From JADKAV01 sp963818505 (GTDB lineage: Bacteria > Actinomycetota > Actinomycetes > S36-B12 > UBA10799), in assembly GCA_963818505.1 (NCBI GenBank), contig CAWFSJ010000007.1:1-64000 (forward strand): a stretch of 64,000 bases of DNA. The letters run 5' to 3'. This document shows positions 33,578-42,450 of this stretch, piece by piece. The notes below the pieces were generated by a model. The model saw nothing but the letters and a program-made list of their open reading frames with translations. It made no database searches and had not been told where the DNA came from. The first letter of the stretch is position 1; every line of letters starts with the position of its first letter. Made by a program: the position numbers and the translations under genes.

Positions 33578-34285
33578 ATGCGTGTAGTCGCCCTCGGTTC
33601 GGGGGTTTATCGGATCCCCACCGCGGGCGACTACATCAACTCCTTCGCACTGGTGCAGGACGATGGGTCGGTCACACTGGTGGACACCGGCACCCGCTTT
33701 GCGCGCAAGAAGATCCTCGACGGCCTGGCCCAGATCGGCAAGCACCCCTACGACGTCGGCCGCATCATTCTCACCCACGCTCACTCCGACCATGCCGGAT
33801 CGGCCGCCACGCTGGTGTCACGATCCAAAGCCCAGGGCGCCACGGTGCACGCCGCCGATGAGCGGTGCGTGCGCACGGGGGTTCCCGCGCCGGCCGCGGG
33901 CAAGTTCGTCCAGATCACCAACAAGATCCCGGGCTTCGGGTGGAAGCCCTGCCCTGTGGTGGAAGTGGTCAACGATGGCGACATGCTCGATGTGGCCGGC
34001 GGTATGTCGGTGCACCACACCCCCGGGCACACCCCAGGGCACATCAGCCTGCTCCACCAGGAATCCGGACTCCTGATCACCGGTGACTCGATCTTCAACA
34101 TGAACGGTCGGATCACCTGGCCCTTCGCGATGGCCTGTACCGATTTCCCGCTGAACCAGCAGACAGCTGCGGTGCTGGCCGATCTTGACTATCGCATCGC
34201 GGGGTTCACTCACGGTCCGCAGATCACCGACGGGGCGCGTGAGACCGTCCGTGGATTCCTGCGCAGGGAGGGAGTGGTCCGGTGA
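33578..34285 (+). CDS. Metallo-beta-lactamase fold hydrolase
   Basis: 235 residues with the dinuclear zinc motif LTHAHSDHAGSA, then HHTPGHTPGH, TGDSIFN and a final His in FTHGPQI. It matches glyoxalase II-like or general MBL hydrolases; the substrate is unknown. It starts 3 nt after the Bax-inhibitor-like gene and overlaps the SGNH gene by 4 nt, so the three probably form an operon. Confidence 0.88.
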   Translation: MRVVALGSGVYRIPTAGDYINSFALVQDDGSVTLVDTGTRFARKKILDGLAQIGKHPYDVGRIILTHAHSDHAGSAATLVSRSKAQGATVHAADERCVRTGVPAPAAGKFVQITNKIPGFGWKPCPVVEVVNDGDMLDVAGGMSVHHTPGHTPGHISLLHQESGLLITGDSIFNMNGRITWPFAMACTDFPLNQQTAAVLADLDYRIAGFTHGPQITDGARETVRGFLRREGVVR

Positions 34286-35253
34286 TCCGGGCCGCCCACG
34301 CCAAACGCATCGCGATGACCGCCGCATACGGCGGGGGAGGTGTCCTGGGTGCCGGTGCTGCTGCGTTCGGGCTGGCTTTCGCCCAGGGTCGCCACGCACG
34401 CAACGAGATCGGTGTCCGTAGGAAGGCCGCTCCCTACGCTGACGGTCTCTACGGCGCACGTCGCATGGGCACCTCGCAGCGGTTCGTGGTTCTCGGTGAC
34501 TCTGTGGCCGCGGGTCTGGGTGCCGATCACGCGCGCAACACCCCGGGAGCCATGCTGGCCCAAGGGATGAGCAATGTGCTGGACAAGCCCGTGCGTCTGG
34601 TCAATGTGGCGACCGTGGGGGCGCGAAGCGCGGATCTTGGGTCACAGGTTGAGCGTGCGCTCCTTATACGCCCCAATGTGGCCGTGATCATCATCGGGGC
34701 CAACGACATCACGCATGTCGGCCGACCGCAGGCAGCAGTGGCGCACCTCGAAGAAGCGGTGCGTCAGTTACGCGCAATCGGCTGCGAAGTCGTGGTCGGC
34801 ACCTGCCCAGACGTGGGCTGCGTTCGACCCATCCCCCAGCCCTTGCGATGGGTGGCAAGGCGCCTGAGTCGCCAGTTGGCGGCCGCGCAGGCCATCGCCA
34901 GCGTTCGCGAGGGGGCGCATGTGGTCTCCTTCGCCGATGAGCTGGGGCCCGAGTTCGACGCGGAACCGGAACTGTTCGCGGAGGACCGTTTCCACCCCGG
35001 CCCCGAGGGTTACGAGCGGGTGACCCAGGTGCTCTTCCCGGCGGTCCTGGCCGCACTCGACTCGCCGCGGGTGGGGGATGAGACCTCGGCGGACCTGATG
35101 GAACTCTCCGAGGCGGCCGTGGATGCGGCAGGGGAAGGCGGCACCCACCTGGTTGCGGGAGGGCGGGGACCGCGAGGTCCGTGGGCGCTCATCCGCCGAG
35201 TGCGCCGCACGCCGGTGCCTGAGGGCGACGACCTCGACATGGAACCGGCGTGA
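34282..35253 (+). CDS. SGNH/GDSL hydrolase, membrane-anchored
   Basis: 323 residues, GTG start. A glycine/alanine-rich hydrophobic segment near residues 12-36 is a likely membrane anchor. Catalytic blocks: VLGDSVAAGLG (nucleophile Ser), GANDITH (block III) and DRFHPGPEGY (Asp-His). The C-terminus carries about 65 non-catalytic residues rich in charge. Members are esterases or lipases acting on envelope lipids or acetylated glycans. Confidence 0.88.
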   Translation: MIRAAHAKRIAMTAAYGGGGVLGAGAAAFGLAFAQGRHARNEIGVRRKAAPYADGLYGARRMGTSQRFVVLGDSVAAGLGADHARNTPGAMLAQGMSNVLDKPVRLVNVATVGARSADLGSQVERALLIRPNVAVIIIGANDITHVGRPQAAVAHLEEAVRQLRAIGCEVVVGTCPDVGCVRPIPQPLRWVARRLSRQLAAAQAIASVREGAHVVSFADELGPEFDAEPELFAEDRFHPGPEGYERVTQVLFPAVLAALDSPRVGDETSADLMELSEAAVDAAGEGGTHLVAGGRGPRGPWALIRRVRRTPVPEGDDLDMEPA

Positions 35254-35504
35254 GTTACCTCGTGGAGTTGGACCGGACCGCCCAGCGGCTCAGGCAACTG
35301 CCTGATTCCCGTTTGCTGGCCCACGAAGAGCAGTACACGCAGGTGCTGGCCATGATGGCGCAGCGCCCGGTGCCCCGCATCGAACCCCGTGCGTGGGGCG
35401 ACCAGTTACTCGTGGTGGGCAGGCAGTGCTGCCCGGCGGCCGGAGCCGACGACTGGGTCGAGCCCCTGATCGCCCTGCGACGGTGCTTCGACCTGGTGCC
35501 CTGA
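35250..35504 (+). CDS. Hypothetical 84-residue protein
   Basis: Overlaps the SGNH gene by 4 nt, so translation is probably coupled. No signal peptide or membrane helix. It contains a Cys-Cys pair (RQCCPAAGADDW) and resembles short uncharacterised actinobacterial proteins. I do not recognise the family. Support is the overlap, the codon use and the terminator directly after it. Confidence 0.6.
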   Translation: MSYLVELDRTAQRLRQLPDSRLLAHEEQYTQVLAMMAQRPVPRIEPRAWGDQLLVVGRQCCPAAGADDWVEPLIALRRCFDLVP

Positions 35505-35519
35505 GCTTCAAGACATGGC

Positions 35520-35553
35520 GATGGGGCCGCCCGGGGGTGCAGGCGGCCCCATC
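35520..35553. terminator. Bidirectional terminator between convergent genes
   Basis: A perfect 12-bp stem (35520-35531 with 35542-35553) and a 10-nt loop, between the hypothetical gene on + and the Fn3 gene on -. Confidence 0.75.
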
Positions 35554-35578
35554 TGGAGGGGGAAGGACATTTAGCTCA

Positions 35579-37384
35579 TCAGCTGAGGGTCGTGTTCTCG
35601 AAGACGACCGAGGACGAGGCGTTCCAGCTGCGGAAGCCGACCTCACTGCCGGAGGGCTCACGGAAGTTCGCGGCGCATCCCGAGGTCTTCATCGCTGCCT
35701 GCAGGCTGGGAACGTCGAACATCTTGATCCCGTCGATTGAGGCGTAGAGGGTGTCGCCCTTGTTGACGACGACCACCTTGTGCTTGGCCGCGACCTCCAG
35801 GCCAGCCGGCCACTTGACCTTGGCGACCGGGTTGCCGCACTCGCTGCCGTTCTCCCAGACCCTCAGTAGCAGCGCCTTGCCGAAGCCGGGGTTGACGTTG
35901 GCGTAGCCGGGGTCGTACTGGAACGAGTAGCCGGAGACCTTGTTGCCGGTGGTCAGGGAGGCGCGGGTCCAGATCCCGTAACCCCAGCCGGAGCTCAGGG
36001 TGGCCTCTGTCGTGAAGACCGCGTCCTTGGAGTCGCGCTTGAGCGTGGACATCACGCGGGATTCGTTGCCGTAGCGCATGTCGACGAAGTTGCCCTTGAT
36101 GTCGGCCTTGCCGAACACGAGCTTCCACATGTCGGCCGGAATGGCGCCTGTGTCGCAGCGGTTGATGACCTGCCGGCCGAACTCCTTGGACTCCTTGGAG
36201 TCTGCGGTGAGCCCGTTGACCGTCACGGTGTAGACACCGCAGGGGACCTGGGTGAACACCGACTGGCCGGCGGCGTTGGACACCACATGGGTGTCGCTGA
36301 AGCCCTTCGAGGTGACCGTCGGCTTGATGTTCAGCATCATCTTCGGGTACCTCGTGCTCGAGCCGACCGGACCAGTGAAGTCGACGCTGACCGTTCCGGT
36401 GTCCTCGGAGATCTTCACCGACGGGTCGAGCTCGGGCAGGCCGGCGGCGCCGTCCTTCTTGAGCGTTGCGACCTTCGAGAAGTTGCCGCGCTCACTGCCG
36501 ATCGCCCGGACCTGGAAGGTCCAGCTGCGGTTCGGGTCGAGCTTGAGTTTCATGTATTCCTGATCGGCTGGGACCTTCATCGATTGGGACTCCTTGTCCC
36601 CGACAGCGCGATACACGACCTCGTAGGCATCAACGGAGCCGTAGCCGCGCCAATTCGGGGCCTTCCAACTCAGCGCAGCGATGGCCGAGGCGGCGGACTC
36701 ACGCACCACGGTGAAGGCGGTCGGTTCCGCGGGCTTCTCGTTGCGGACCAGGCTCGTGCTGGTGATGCAGGACCCGAACTCGTTGGCTGCGCTCACTTTG
36801 ACGGCGTAGGTGCGCTTGGGGTCGAGGTTGTTGAACTGGACCTTGGTCTCCTTGGTGTCGAACTCGTCGACGACCTTTCCGGTGCTCATCTGCTTGAGCT
36901 GCACCTTGTAGAAGGGGGAGCCTGCGCCGGGGTTGCGCGGAGCGTCCCAGAATGCGACGGCATCCGTACCATTCTGGCTTCGGTCGAGGTTGAGGCCGGC
37001 AACGCCGCCCGGGGCCAAGGCGGCGATCCGGTAGACGCCGGTCGAAGCGGAAGCGCCGTCGGGGGCTACGGCTGCGACGCGCACCTGGTAGCGGGTACAC
37101 GCACCGGCAGCGTCCACTGTGAGCTCGGTGGTCTTGGCGTCGACGACCTTGGACACGTCCTTGGTGCCGTCGAACACTGTGACGGTGTAGTGGTCGATGT
37201 TCTGCACGGCCCGCCAGGAGATGTACAACTGCGACGATGTCTCGCCGGTGCGTTTCACTGTGAGGGTGCCAGGTGCTTTCGGCCCGGCTGCCGATGCCGA
37301 CAGAGCGGGCAGCAGGGACAGGGATGCGGTGGTGACCGCTACTGCTGAGGCGATCGTCTTGCGACGCAGAGTGTTGGTTTTCAC
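35579..37384 (-). CDS. Secreted fibronectin type III repeat protein
   Basis: 601 residues. A signal peptide (RRKTIASAVAVTTASLSLLPALSASAAG in two parts) is followed by three Fn3-like repeats (about 37-110, 120-210, 220-310; motifs such as SSQLYISWRAVQNIDHYTV and TYAVKVSAANEFGS). A middle domain follows with a carboxypeptidase-regulatory-like segment, and then a C-terminal beta-rich domain of LamG/DUF1080 appearance (GYGIWTRASL, YSFQYDPGYANV, DTLYASIDGIKMFD). It is probably a cell-surface carbohydrate-binding or adhesion protein. Ligand unknown. Confidence 0.75.
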   Translation of the reverse strand: MKTNTLRRKTIASAVAVTTASLSLLPALSASAAGPKAPGTLTVKRTGETSSQLYISWRAVQNIDHYTVTVFDGTKDVSKVVDAKTTELTVDAAGACTRYQVRVAAVAPDGASASTGVYRIAALAPGGVAGLNLDRSQNGTDAVAFWDAPRNPGAGSPFYKVQLKQMSTGKVVDEFDTKETKVQFNNLDPKRTYAVKVSAANEFGSCITSTSLVRNEKPAEPTAFTVVRESAASAIAALSWKAPNWRGYGSVDAYEVVYRAVGDKESQSMKVPADQEYMKLKLDPNRSWTFQVRAIGSERGNFSKVATLKKDGAAGLPELDPSVKISEDTGTVSVDFTGPVGSSTRYPKMMLNIKPTVTSKGFSDTHVVSNAAGQSVFTQVPCGVYTVTVNGLTADSKESKEFGRQVINRCDTGAIPADMWKLVFGKADIKGNFVDMRYGNESRVMSTLKRDSKDAVFTTEATLSSGWGYGIWTRASLTTGNKVSGYSFQYDPGYANVNPGFGKALLLRVWENGSECGNPVAKVKWPAGLEVAAKHKVVVVNKGDTLYASIDGIKMFDVPSLQAAMKTSGCAANFREPSGSEVGFRSWNASSSVVFENTTLS

Positions 37385-37464
37385 ATTCGCAACAGTGCCG
37401 ATCGCAATTCAAGCCAACCTCAAGGAAGCATCGGCATACGCGCAGGATCGTGAACAGGTGACCG

Positions 37465-37509
37465 GGCCGGTAAACCCAAGGCCGGTCAACCCAAGGCCGG
37501 TCAACCCAA
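37465..37509. repeat. Three tandem 15-bp direct repeats upstream of the Fn3 gene
   Basis: Units at 37465-37479, 37480-37494 and 37495-37509 (consensus GGCCGGTCAACCCAA; one substitution in the first) plus a partial fourth. On the minus strand each reads TTGGGTTGACCGGCC, with a TTGACC element, 80-125 nt before the Fn3 start codon. They may be regulator binding sites. The rest of the 195-nt spacer shows no gene. Confidence 0.7.
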
Positions 37510-37579
37510 GGCCGTGTGGTTTCTTGGCGATCTACTTGCCTGTTTCCCACATCGCTTCCCGGACGGCGGGGTCGGGGCG

Positions 37580-38587
37580 TCAGTGGCAACTGGCCGAACC
37601 CGCGTCCACAACGCCGGCCCCTAGGGCGAAGAACTGCCATGAGTAGGAGTCCGGGTCGAGCTTCAGCTGAAGTACGCCGTGGTGGTCGGTGTCCTGGAAC
37701 TCGCTGGGCACGGCCTTGGCCTTCGTGCGCCACTTCGCGTCGCCAAGCGCCGGGTCATAGGTCACCTGACCGCCGGTGCCGACCACGAACTGGCGCACCC
37801 CCACCGGCAGTGGCTGGCCCGTGCCGTCCAAAGGTCCGAAACGTTCGTAGTCGGCCTCGTGCCCAGACAGGAGAACGTCGACATTCCCCACGAGCAGGGT
37901 CTCGTACAGCGCAGCCATCCGGGCGTCAGAGCCGGCGATTCCGTTCGACCAGCGGGGGTGGTGCCAAACGGCAATTGTGCACTTCGAGGTGTTGCGTGCC
38001 AGGTCCTGCTGCAACCACTTGTGCTGGGGCGAATCGGCTGCGCACCCCCCTGTGACCACCGTGCAATTGGAGTTCAGGAAGACCACATGCCACTGCCCGA
38101 GGTCGACCGACCAGTACCCCTGGTCCGGCCCTGAACGCTCCGCGAAGTAGTTGCGGAACGTGTTGGCCTCGTGGACCTTGTACTCCTGGTTGCCGATCGC
38201 GGGGAAGGTGATGTCGCGCAACCGGCCCCACCCCGGGTCGTACACGTTCGCATAGCCGTCGGCTGTCGGGACCTCGTACTGGTAGTCGCCCAGGCCGATG
38301 AAGGCGTAAGGGTCGAGACCCACGGCGATATCCGAGACGGCTTGGGCCTGGCAGTCCAAGCCCTTGCCGACCGCGGGATCGGAGGGGTCACATGCCATGT
38401 CGCCGGCGGCCACGACGGTGACGCTTTGGGGCTGGTCATCGGCGCACGAGCGAAACAGCAGCAGAACCGCGGCCACGATCACCAGAACCGTGAGAACAAG
38501 TCCCAAGACCCCCCGACGACGCCGAGGAGGTGCAAGGGCGGTGATGGGCGGACCCGTCGGGGGGCGGCTCAAAGGATCGTGGCTCAC
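37580..38587 (-). CDS. Membrane-anchored metallophosphoesterase
   Basis: 335 residues. A proline/arginine-rich cytosolic N-terminus, one membrane helix (about 26-46) and an extracellular calcineurin-like phosphoesterase domain with AAGDMAC, GLGDYQYE, PAIGNQE, VWHHPRW and SGHEADYER. This resembles purple-acid-phosphatase-like proteins. The GTG start overlaps the stop of the AftD-like gene by 4 nt, so the two are cotranscribed, suggesting a role in envelope phosphate or lipid-carrier metabolism (inference). Confidence 0.85.
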   Translation of the reverse strand: MSHDPLSRPPTGPPITALAPPRRRRGVLGLVLTVLVIVAAVLLLFRSCADDQPQSVTVVAAGDMACDPSDPAVGKGLDCQAQAVSDIAVGLDPYAFIGLGDYQYEVPTADGYANVYDPGWGRLRDITFPAIGNQEYKVHEANTFRNYFAERSGPDQGYWSVDLGQWHVVFLNSNCTVVTGGCAADSPQHKWLQQDLARNTSKCTIAVWHHPRWSNGIAGSDARMAALYETLLVGNVDVLLSGHEADYERFGPLDGTGQPLPVGVRQFVVGTGGQVTYDPALGDAKWRTKAKAVPSEFQDTDHHGVLQLKLDPDSYSWQFFALGAGVVDAGSASCH

Positions 38588-41500
38588 GGCTCACTCCTGC
38601 GTGCACGTCGCCTGCGCCACCAGGCGCCGGTGAGCATCGCGAGGAAGGCCGCGACGAGTGCGACCGGCAGCAGGAAGAGGGCTTTGCGACTCGTGCCCGC
38701 GGGCAGGTACCGGGCAGAGCCGTCCACGGGCTGACCATCGACCTTCCAGGAGGCCATCCAGCCCTGAGCGGGGCTGGACTTGCCGAAGCCGGTCAGGTTC
38801 CAGCCCGGTGCGTTCGTCTCCGTGAGTGCGATGAGGGTGGCCCCCGGGCCGGCGGAGATCTTCGTCTGTGTCGGGTTGATGCGCTCGGATTCGACCGCGA
38901 CGCTACGACCGGCCATCACGTCGGGGGTCCCGCCGTACGGTTGACGCACGAGGACCACCGAACTGGGGGATGCGACGGGGTTGAGGCGGATCGACCGATA
39001 CTCCACGCGCGACTGATCCGCACCTTCGAGCGTGCGCAGTCCGTAGAGGTAGACCCGGCTCTCGACCGCTTTGGAATCGGGGCCGACAAGGGTGCTGAAG
39101 GGTGTCCAATCGTTCCAGCGCGTGACGGGTGGGAGTTTCTGGCAGCGATCGGGGCCGCGAAGGTAGAGGCAGAACTTGGGGTCCCGATCGTTGATCTTGC
39201 GGGCTTCGAGCGCGAACCGGTAGAGCGACGACTGCCCCATGTCGGGGATCGTGGCACCGAGGCACGCCATGTGGTCGCGCGCGCCGAGCGTGATCGTGGG
39301 GTCGCGCAGGTCGCCGGAGTAACTGGCCATCAACCCCGCTTGCTCCTGTGTCCGGTCGTCATAGCGGAAGCAGTCCTGCAATGGCTCGAAGGCGGAAAGC
39401 GCTGAGCCCGAGGGGCCGCCGGACACCGAGAGGGTGTGCTCGCCGCCGGTGAGGTCCACCTCCTGCTGGCGGATCTCAGGAGGCCAGATCTCGGTCTCCA
39501 CCACAGGGTCCAAGGCTTCGATCGAGATGGAGCGATAGTCGGTCACCGTCCTGCCGAGCAGACGTTCGCCCACGTCGGCATGCAGCACCAGGATCAACGA
39601 GTCGGCGTCCGGTTCCACCGTGACGATCTGCTCGTACGGGTGCCATCCGGCGTTGATCGTCGGACGCGGGGCCAGTGTGCAACCGTCGGTGCCGACCTGC
39701 CACAGGCAGATCTGCGGCCGCTTCCCCTCGACCATGCGGTACTCGAGCCGCACCCGGTAGGTGCGCCCCGGCGCCGCATCGCGGATCTCGATGCGCGTGC
39801 AGGCTGCGTGATCGAGGGCGCTCAGCCTGATCGCCGGGCCAGCCGCGGTGTCGACGGTGGACTTGCGCAGCTCCAATTCCGAGGCCGGGCGCGGCTCGTA
39901 GTTGTTGCAGTCGTAGACCTCGGAGGCCGGCGCTGGGTCGGCTGGTTGTGAACTCGCAGCGTAGACAGTGAGTGGCGTGGCCGAGCCAACGGGGACTGAG
40001 GCGGCAGTCACTGGCGTACCCATCTTGCGCGGCAAAGCCTCACGCCCCCATTGGTCCAGCGACACCGCTCGAGTGCCAGCCCGCAGCGCCACGAGGTCGG
40101 TCCGGGGGACCGGTACCTGCAGTGCGGGTCTGGTCGACACGACCTCACCGTCAATGCGGATCTTCGTCGGATCCTCGAAGACCAGTTCGCGATTGGCCAC
40201 GTCCAACCGTGGGGTGAGAACGGCCGAAGCGCGGGCTCTCTGCGCCACCACGTACCGGCCAGGCAGCAGCTCAACGGTGGTTTCGGGATTCCCCTCATCC
40301 ACCGCGGGCACCGGCCAGGCCACCGCATCGTCGCTCACCTGCGGGGAGTCGTCCACGGCTGGGTAGGCAGGCGGTTTCGTGCTCGACTTCAACGCCATGA
40401 CCGCGCTGCCGTTGCCGATGGAACCGATCACGGCGGACCCCGCGTCTGGGCGGGCGCCGACGGTGACGATGTTGTTGTAGGCGCGCACCGTGTCGCCGCT
40501 TCCCTGAGCGGCGTGCCACAGTTCGAGCTCACCTTCAGCGGCGCGGGTCATGCCGGGGGTTCTTTCCAAAGCCTTTGCGAGGATCTCGTCGTCGGCGATC
40601 GCCCGACCGGGCATGTCGCGGATCAGGTCGTGGCGCACGATGATCGTGTCGATTCCCGTCGCGTCCAGAAGCCGCGGGACGGCTGCCAGGTCACCGGAGG
40701 TCAGCGCGGTCTGAATGGCTTGGACGTCCGACTTGTATCCGGGCACGTCACCGAAGTAGCCGTCGGGCTTCGGCTGGATGACCCCGCGCTGGATCAGCAG
40801 GTTCGCGATGCTGTCGACGCCGAAGAACCCCCACTGCGTGGGCATCTGGTAGTAGTCGTCCAGAGGCAGCACGAGGACCTTGCCGGGGCTCGGGTCGGCG
40901 TTGACAGTGGCGGCCATCTCCCGCCAGTAATCGGGCACTCTCACGTGGGCTGACGGTTGCATGGGTCGCTGGTCAGGGATCACGGCACCTGTGGCGATCG
41001 GGTACGGGTAGATGATCACGAGCACGGACGCCGCAGTCGCAGCGACCAGGGCCAGCGTCCGTGGGTTCGGCAGGAACTTCGGCCAGCGGCTCGATACCGC
41101 CCCCCGCTTGCGCCACTTGTGCACCACCCCCTCGGTGAGGATCGCGATCTGAATCGCGAAGAGCACGACGAGTAGTTGGCCGAGCTTGCTCATCGGTTCG
41201 CGGAAGAGCCAGAAGCCCGGGATGTGCAGGTAGAGCCACAGGTTGACGCCGGCCAGAGGTTCCATCAGTCCCTTTGCCAGGAACACGAACACCCCCGAGA
41301 GTCCGAGCAGGACTATCGACACCCGGCGCCGCGCGGGCAGCGCGGCCAGTGGGGCGGCGAAGATGAGAGCCGGGATCAGGAAGCGGATCCAGATCCACTC
41401 CGGGCGGTCCAGGTCCGCGGTGAACGGCAGGTACTGCGGCAGGTACCAGGCCCAGTTCGCTGTGAGTGTCAGAGCATTCGGGATCTGGTTGTTGATCTGC

Positions 41501-42369
41501 GCCCAGGTCCAGTTGGTCGGATCTGTGAAGGACGCATTGGACTCGGCTCCGCCTCCGCCTGTGTAGGCCTGCAGGAACGGGACCAGCCACCACAGGTTGA
41601 GCACCACCACCCAGGGCGCTGCCATTGCGTCCCACTTGAGCAAACGCAAGAAGCCGCGGCGGCCGAACAGCATCCAGACGAGGATCAGGGCGAAGACGCT
41701 GGCCCACAGGGTTGCCACGACGAACATAGGCGGGTTGAAGGCAAGGAACGCGATCGGCATGAAGGCGAACCCCGCGATCGGGGTGGGTACCGTCCTGCCC
41801 TGGGCGACACGCATCGCAATCCCGGTCAACAGGGCCAGGGTCCCCACGGAGATGATGTTCAGGGGATTCGGGATCCGGGTCAGGAAGAAGCCGTTCATGA
41901 TGGCGAAGGTGCCTGCCAGCACGATCCCCCACTCGCTGCGGACGAGGGCGCCGGCAGCGTAGGCGACGCCGAAGGCAACCAGACCGTAGATGATCGTGTA
42001 GAACATCCACTGCGCCACGGTCTCGTCGAATCCCAGCGAGTTGCTCAGCCAGATCAGCAGGAACTCCGGGGCCCGGCCGATCGTGTGGGCAGCCGATCCC
42101 GCGCCTGTCACCTGGTAGTTCCAGGACCAGAGCACTCCGGGTTCCCAGCCCTGCCGGATCAGGGGACCCATGTCGCCGGTCGCGATGAACGTTCCAGCCC
42201 TGAACCATCGGCTCACGATGACTGTGGAGATCACCAGCACGATCGCGTAAGCGCGCGCCGGATGGAATCCAGCCGGCCACAGCCGTGACAGCCAGTCACG
42301 GGACGGCGAGACCACAACTGGACTCTCAGGCGGCGCCTGATCAGTTGTGGCCACGCAGTCTAGGTTCAC
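38584..42369 (-). CDS. AftD-like alpha-(1->3)-arabinofuranosyltransferase (GT-C)
   Basis: 1261 residues, GTG start. The N-terminal half has about 10-12 membrane helices with the GT-C-type acidic loop TGDMGPLI (Asp about 66) and a FREPMSKLGQ motif after HIPGFWLF. The long periplasmic region carries beta-rich carbohydrate-binding-like modules; a final membrane helix and an Arg-rich tail (WWRRRRARRSEP) close it. This matches the DUF3367/AftD architecture. In mycobacteria AftD adds arabinofuranose from decaprenyl-phosphoryl arabinose; the acceptor here is unknown. It is divergent from the kinase-like gene at 42451. Confidence 0.8.
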   Translation of the reverse strand: MNLDCVATTDQAPPESPVVVSPSRDWLSRLWPAGFHPARAYAIVLVISTVIVSRWFRAGTFIATGDMGPLIRQGWEPGVLWSWNYQVTGAGSAAHTIGRAPEFLLIWLSNSLGFDETVAQWMFYTIIYGLVAFGVAYAAGALVRSEWGIVLAGTFAIMNGFFLTRIPNPLNIISVGTLALLTGIAMRVAQGRTVPTPIAGFAFMPIAFLAFNPPMFVVATLWASVFALILVWMLFGRRGFLRLLKWDAMAAPWVVVLNLWWLVPFLQAYTGGGGAESNASFTDPTNWTWAQINNQIPNALTLTANWAWYLPQYLPFTADLDRPEWIWIRFLIPALIFAAPLAALPARRRVSIVLLGLSGVFVFLAKGLMEPLAGVNLWLYLHIPGFWLFREPMSKLGQLLVVLFAIQIAILTEGVVHKWRKRGAVSSRWPKFLPNPRTLALVAATAASVLVIIYPYPIATGAVIPDQRPMQPSAHVRVPDYWREMAATVNADPSPGKVLVLPLDDYYQMPTQWGFFGVDSIANLLIQRGVIQPKPDGYFGDVPGYKSDVQAIQTALTSGDLAAVPRLLDATGIDTIIVRHDLIRDMPGRAIADDEILAKALERTPGMTRAAEGELELWHAAQGSGDTVRAYNNIVTVGARPDAGSAVIGSIGNGSAVMALKSSTKPPAYPAVDDSPQVSDDAVAWPVPAVDEGNPETTVELLPGRYVVAQRARASAVLTPRLDVANRELVFEDPTKIRIDGEVVSTRPALQVPVPRTDLVALRAGTRAVSLDQWGREALPRKMGTPVTAASVPVGSATPLTVYAASSQPADPAPASEVYDCNNYEPRPASELELRKSTVDTAAGPAIRLSALDHAACTRIEIRDAAPGRTYRVRLEYRMVEGKRPQICLWQVGTDGCTLAPRPTINAGWHPYEQIVTVEPDADSLILVLHADVGERLLGRTVTDYRSISIEALDPVVETEIWPPEIRQQEVDLTGGEHTLSVSGGPSGSALSAFEPLQDCFRYDDRTQEQAGLMASYSGDLRDPTITLGARDHMACLGATIPDMGQSSLYRFALEARKINDRDPKFCLYLRGPDRCQKLPPVTRWNDWTPFSTLVGPDSKAVESRVYLYGLRTLEGADQSRVEYRSIRLNPVASPSSVVLVRQPYGGTPDVMAGRSVAVESERINPTQTKISAGPGATLIALTETNAPGWNLTGFGKSSPAQGWMASWKVDGQPVDGSARYLPAGTSRKALFLLPVALVAAFLAMLTGAWWRRRRARRSEP

Positions 42370-42450
42370 GTGCGCCCCTCAAGACTTCTGCAAGTGCGGT
42401 TCAGGATCGACCGCAGAAAAAGCCCTGACATCCCGACCTGCCCTACTCTG

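Noticed and set aside
37440..37510. Coding VNPRP pentapeptide repeat on the + strand
   Set aside because: The frame lacks other coding support and the repeats lie in the promoter region of the - strand Fn3 gene; they read better as DNA direct repeats.
38941..42288. Several long + strand frames opposite the AftD-like gene (for example 40051-40953 and 41176-42288)
   Set aside because: They are shadows of the 1261-codon gene, which has clear membrane helices and family motifs.
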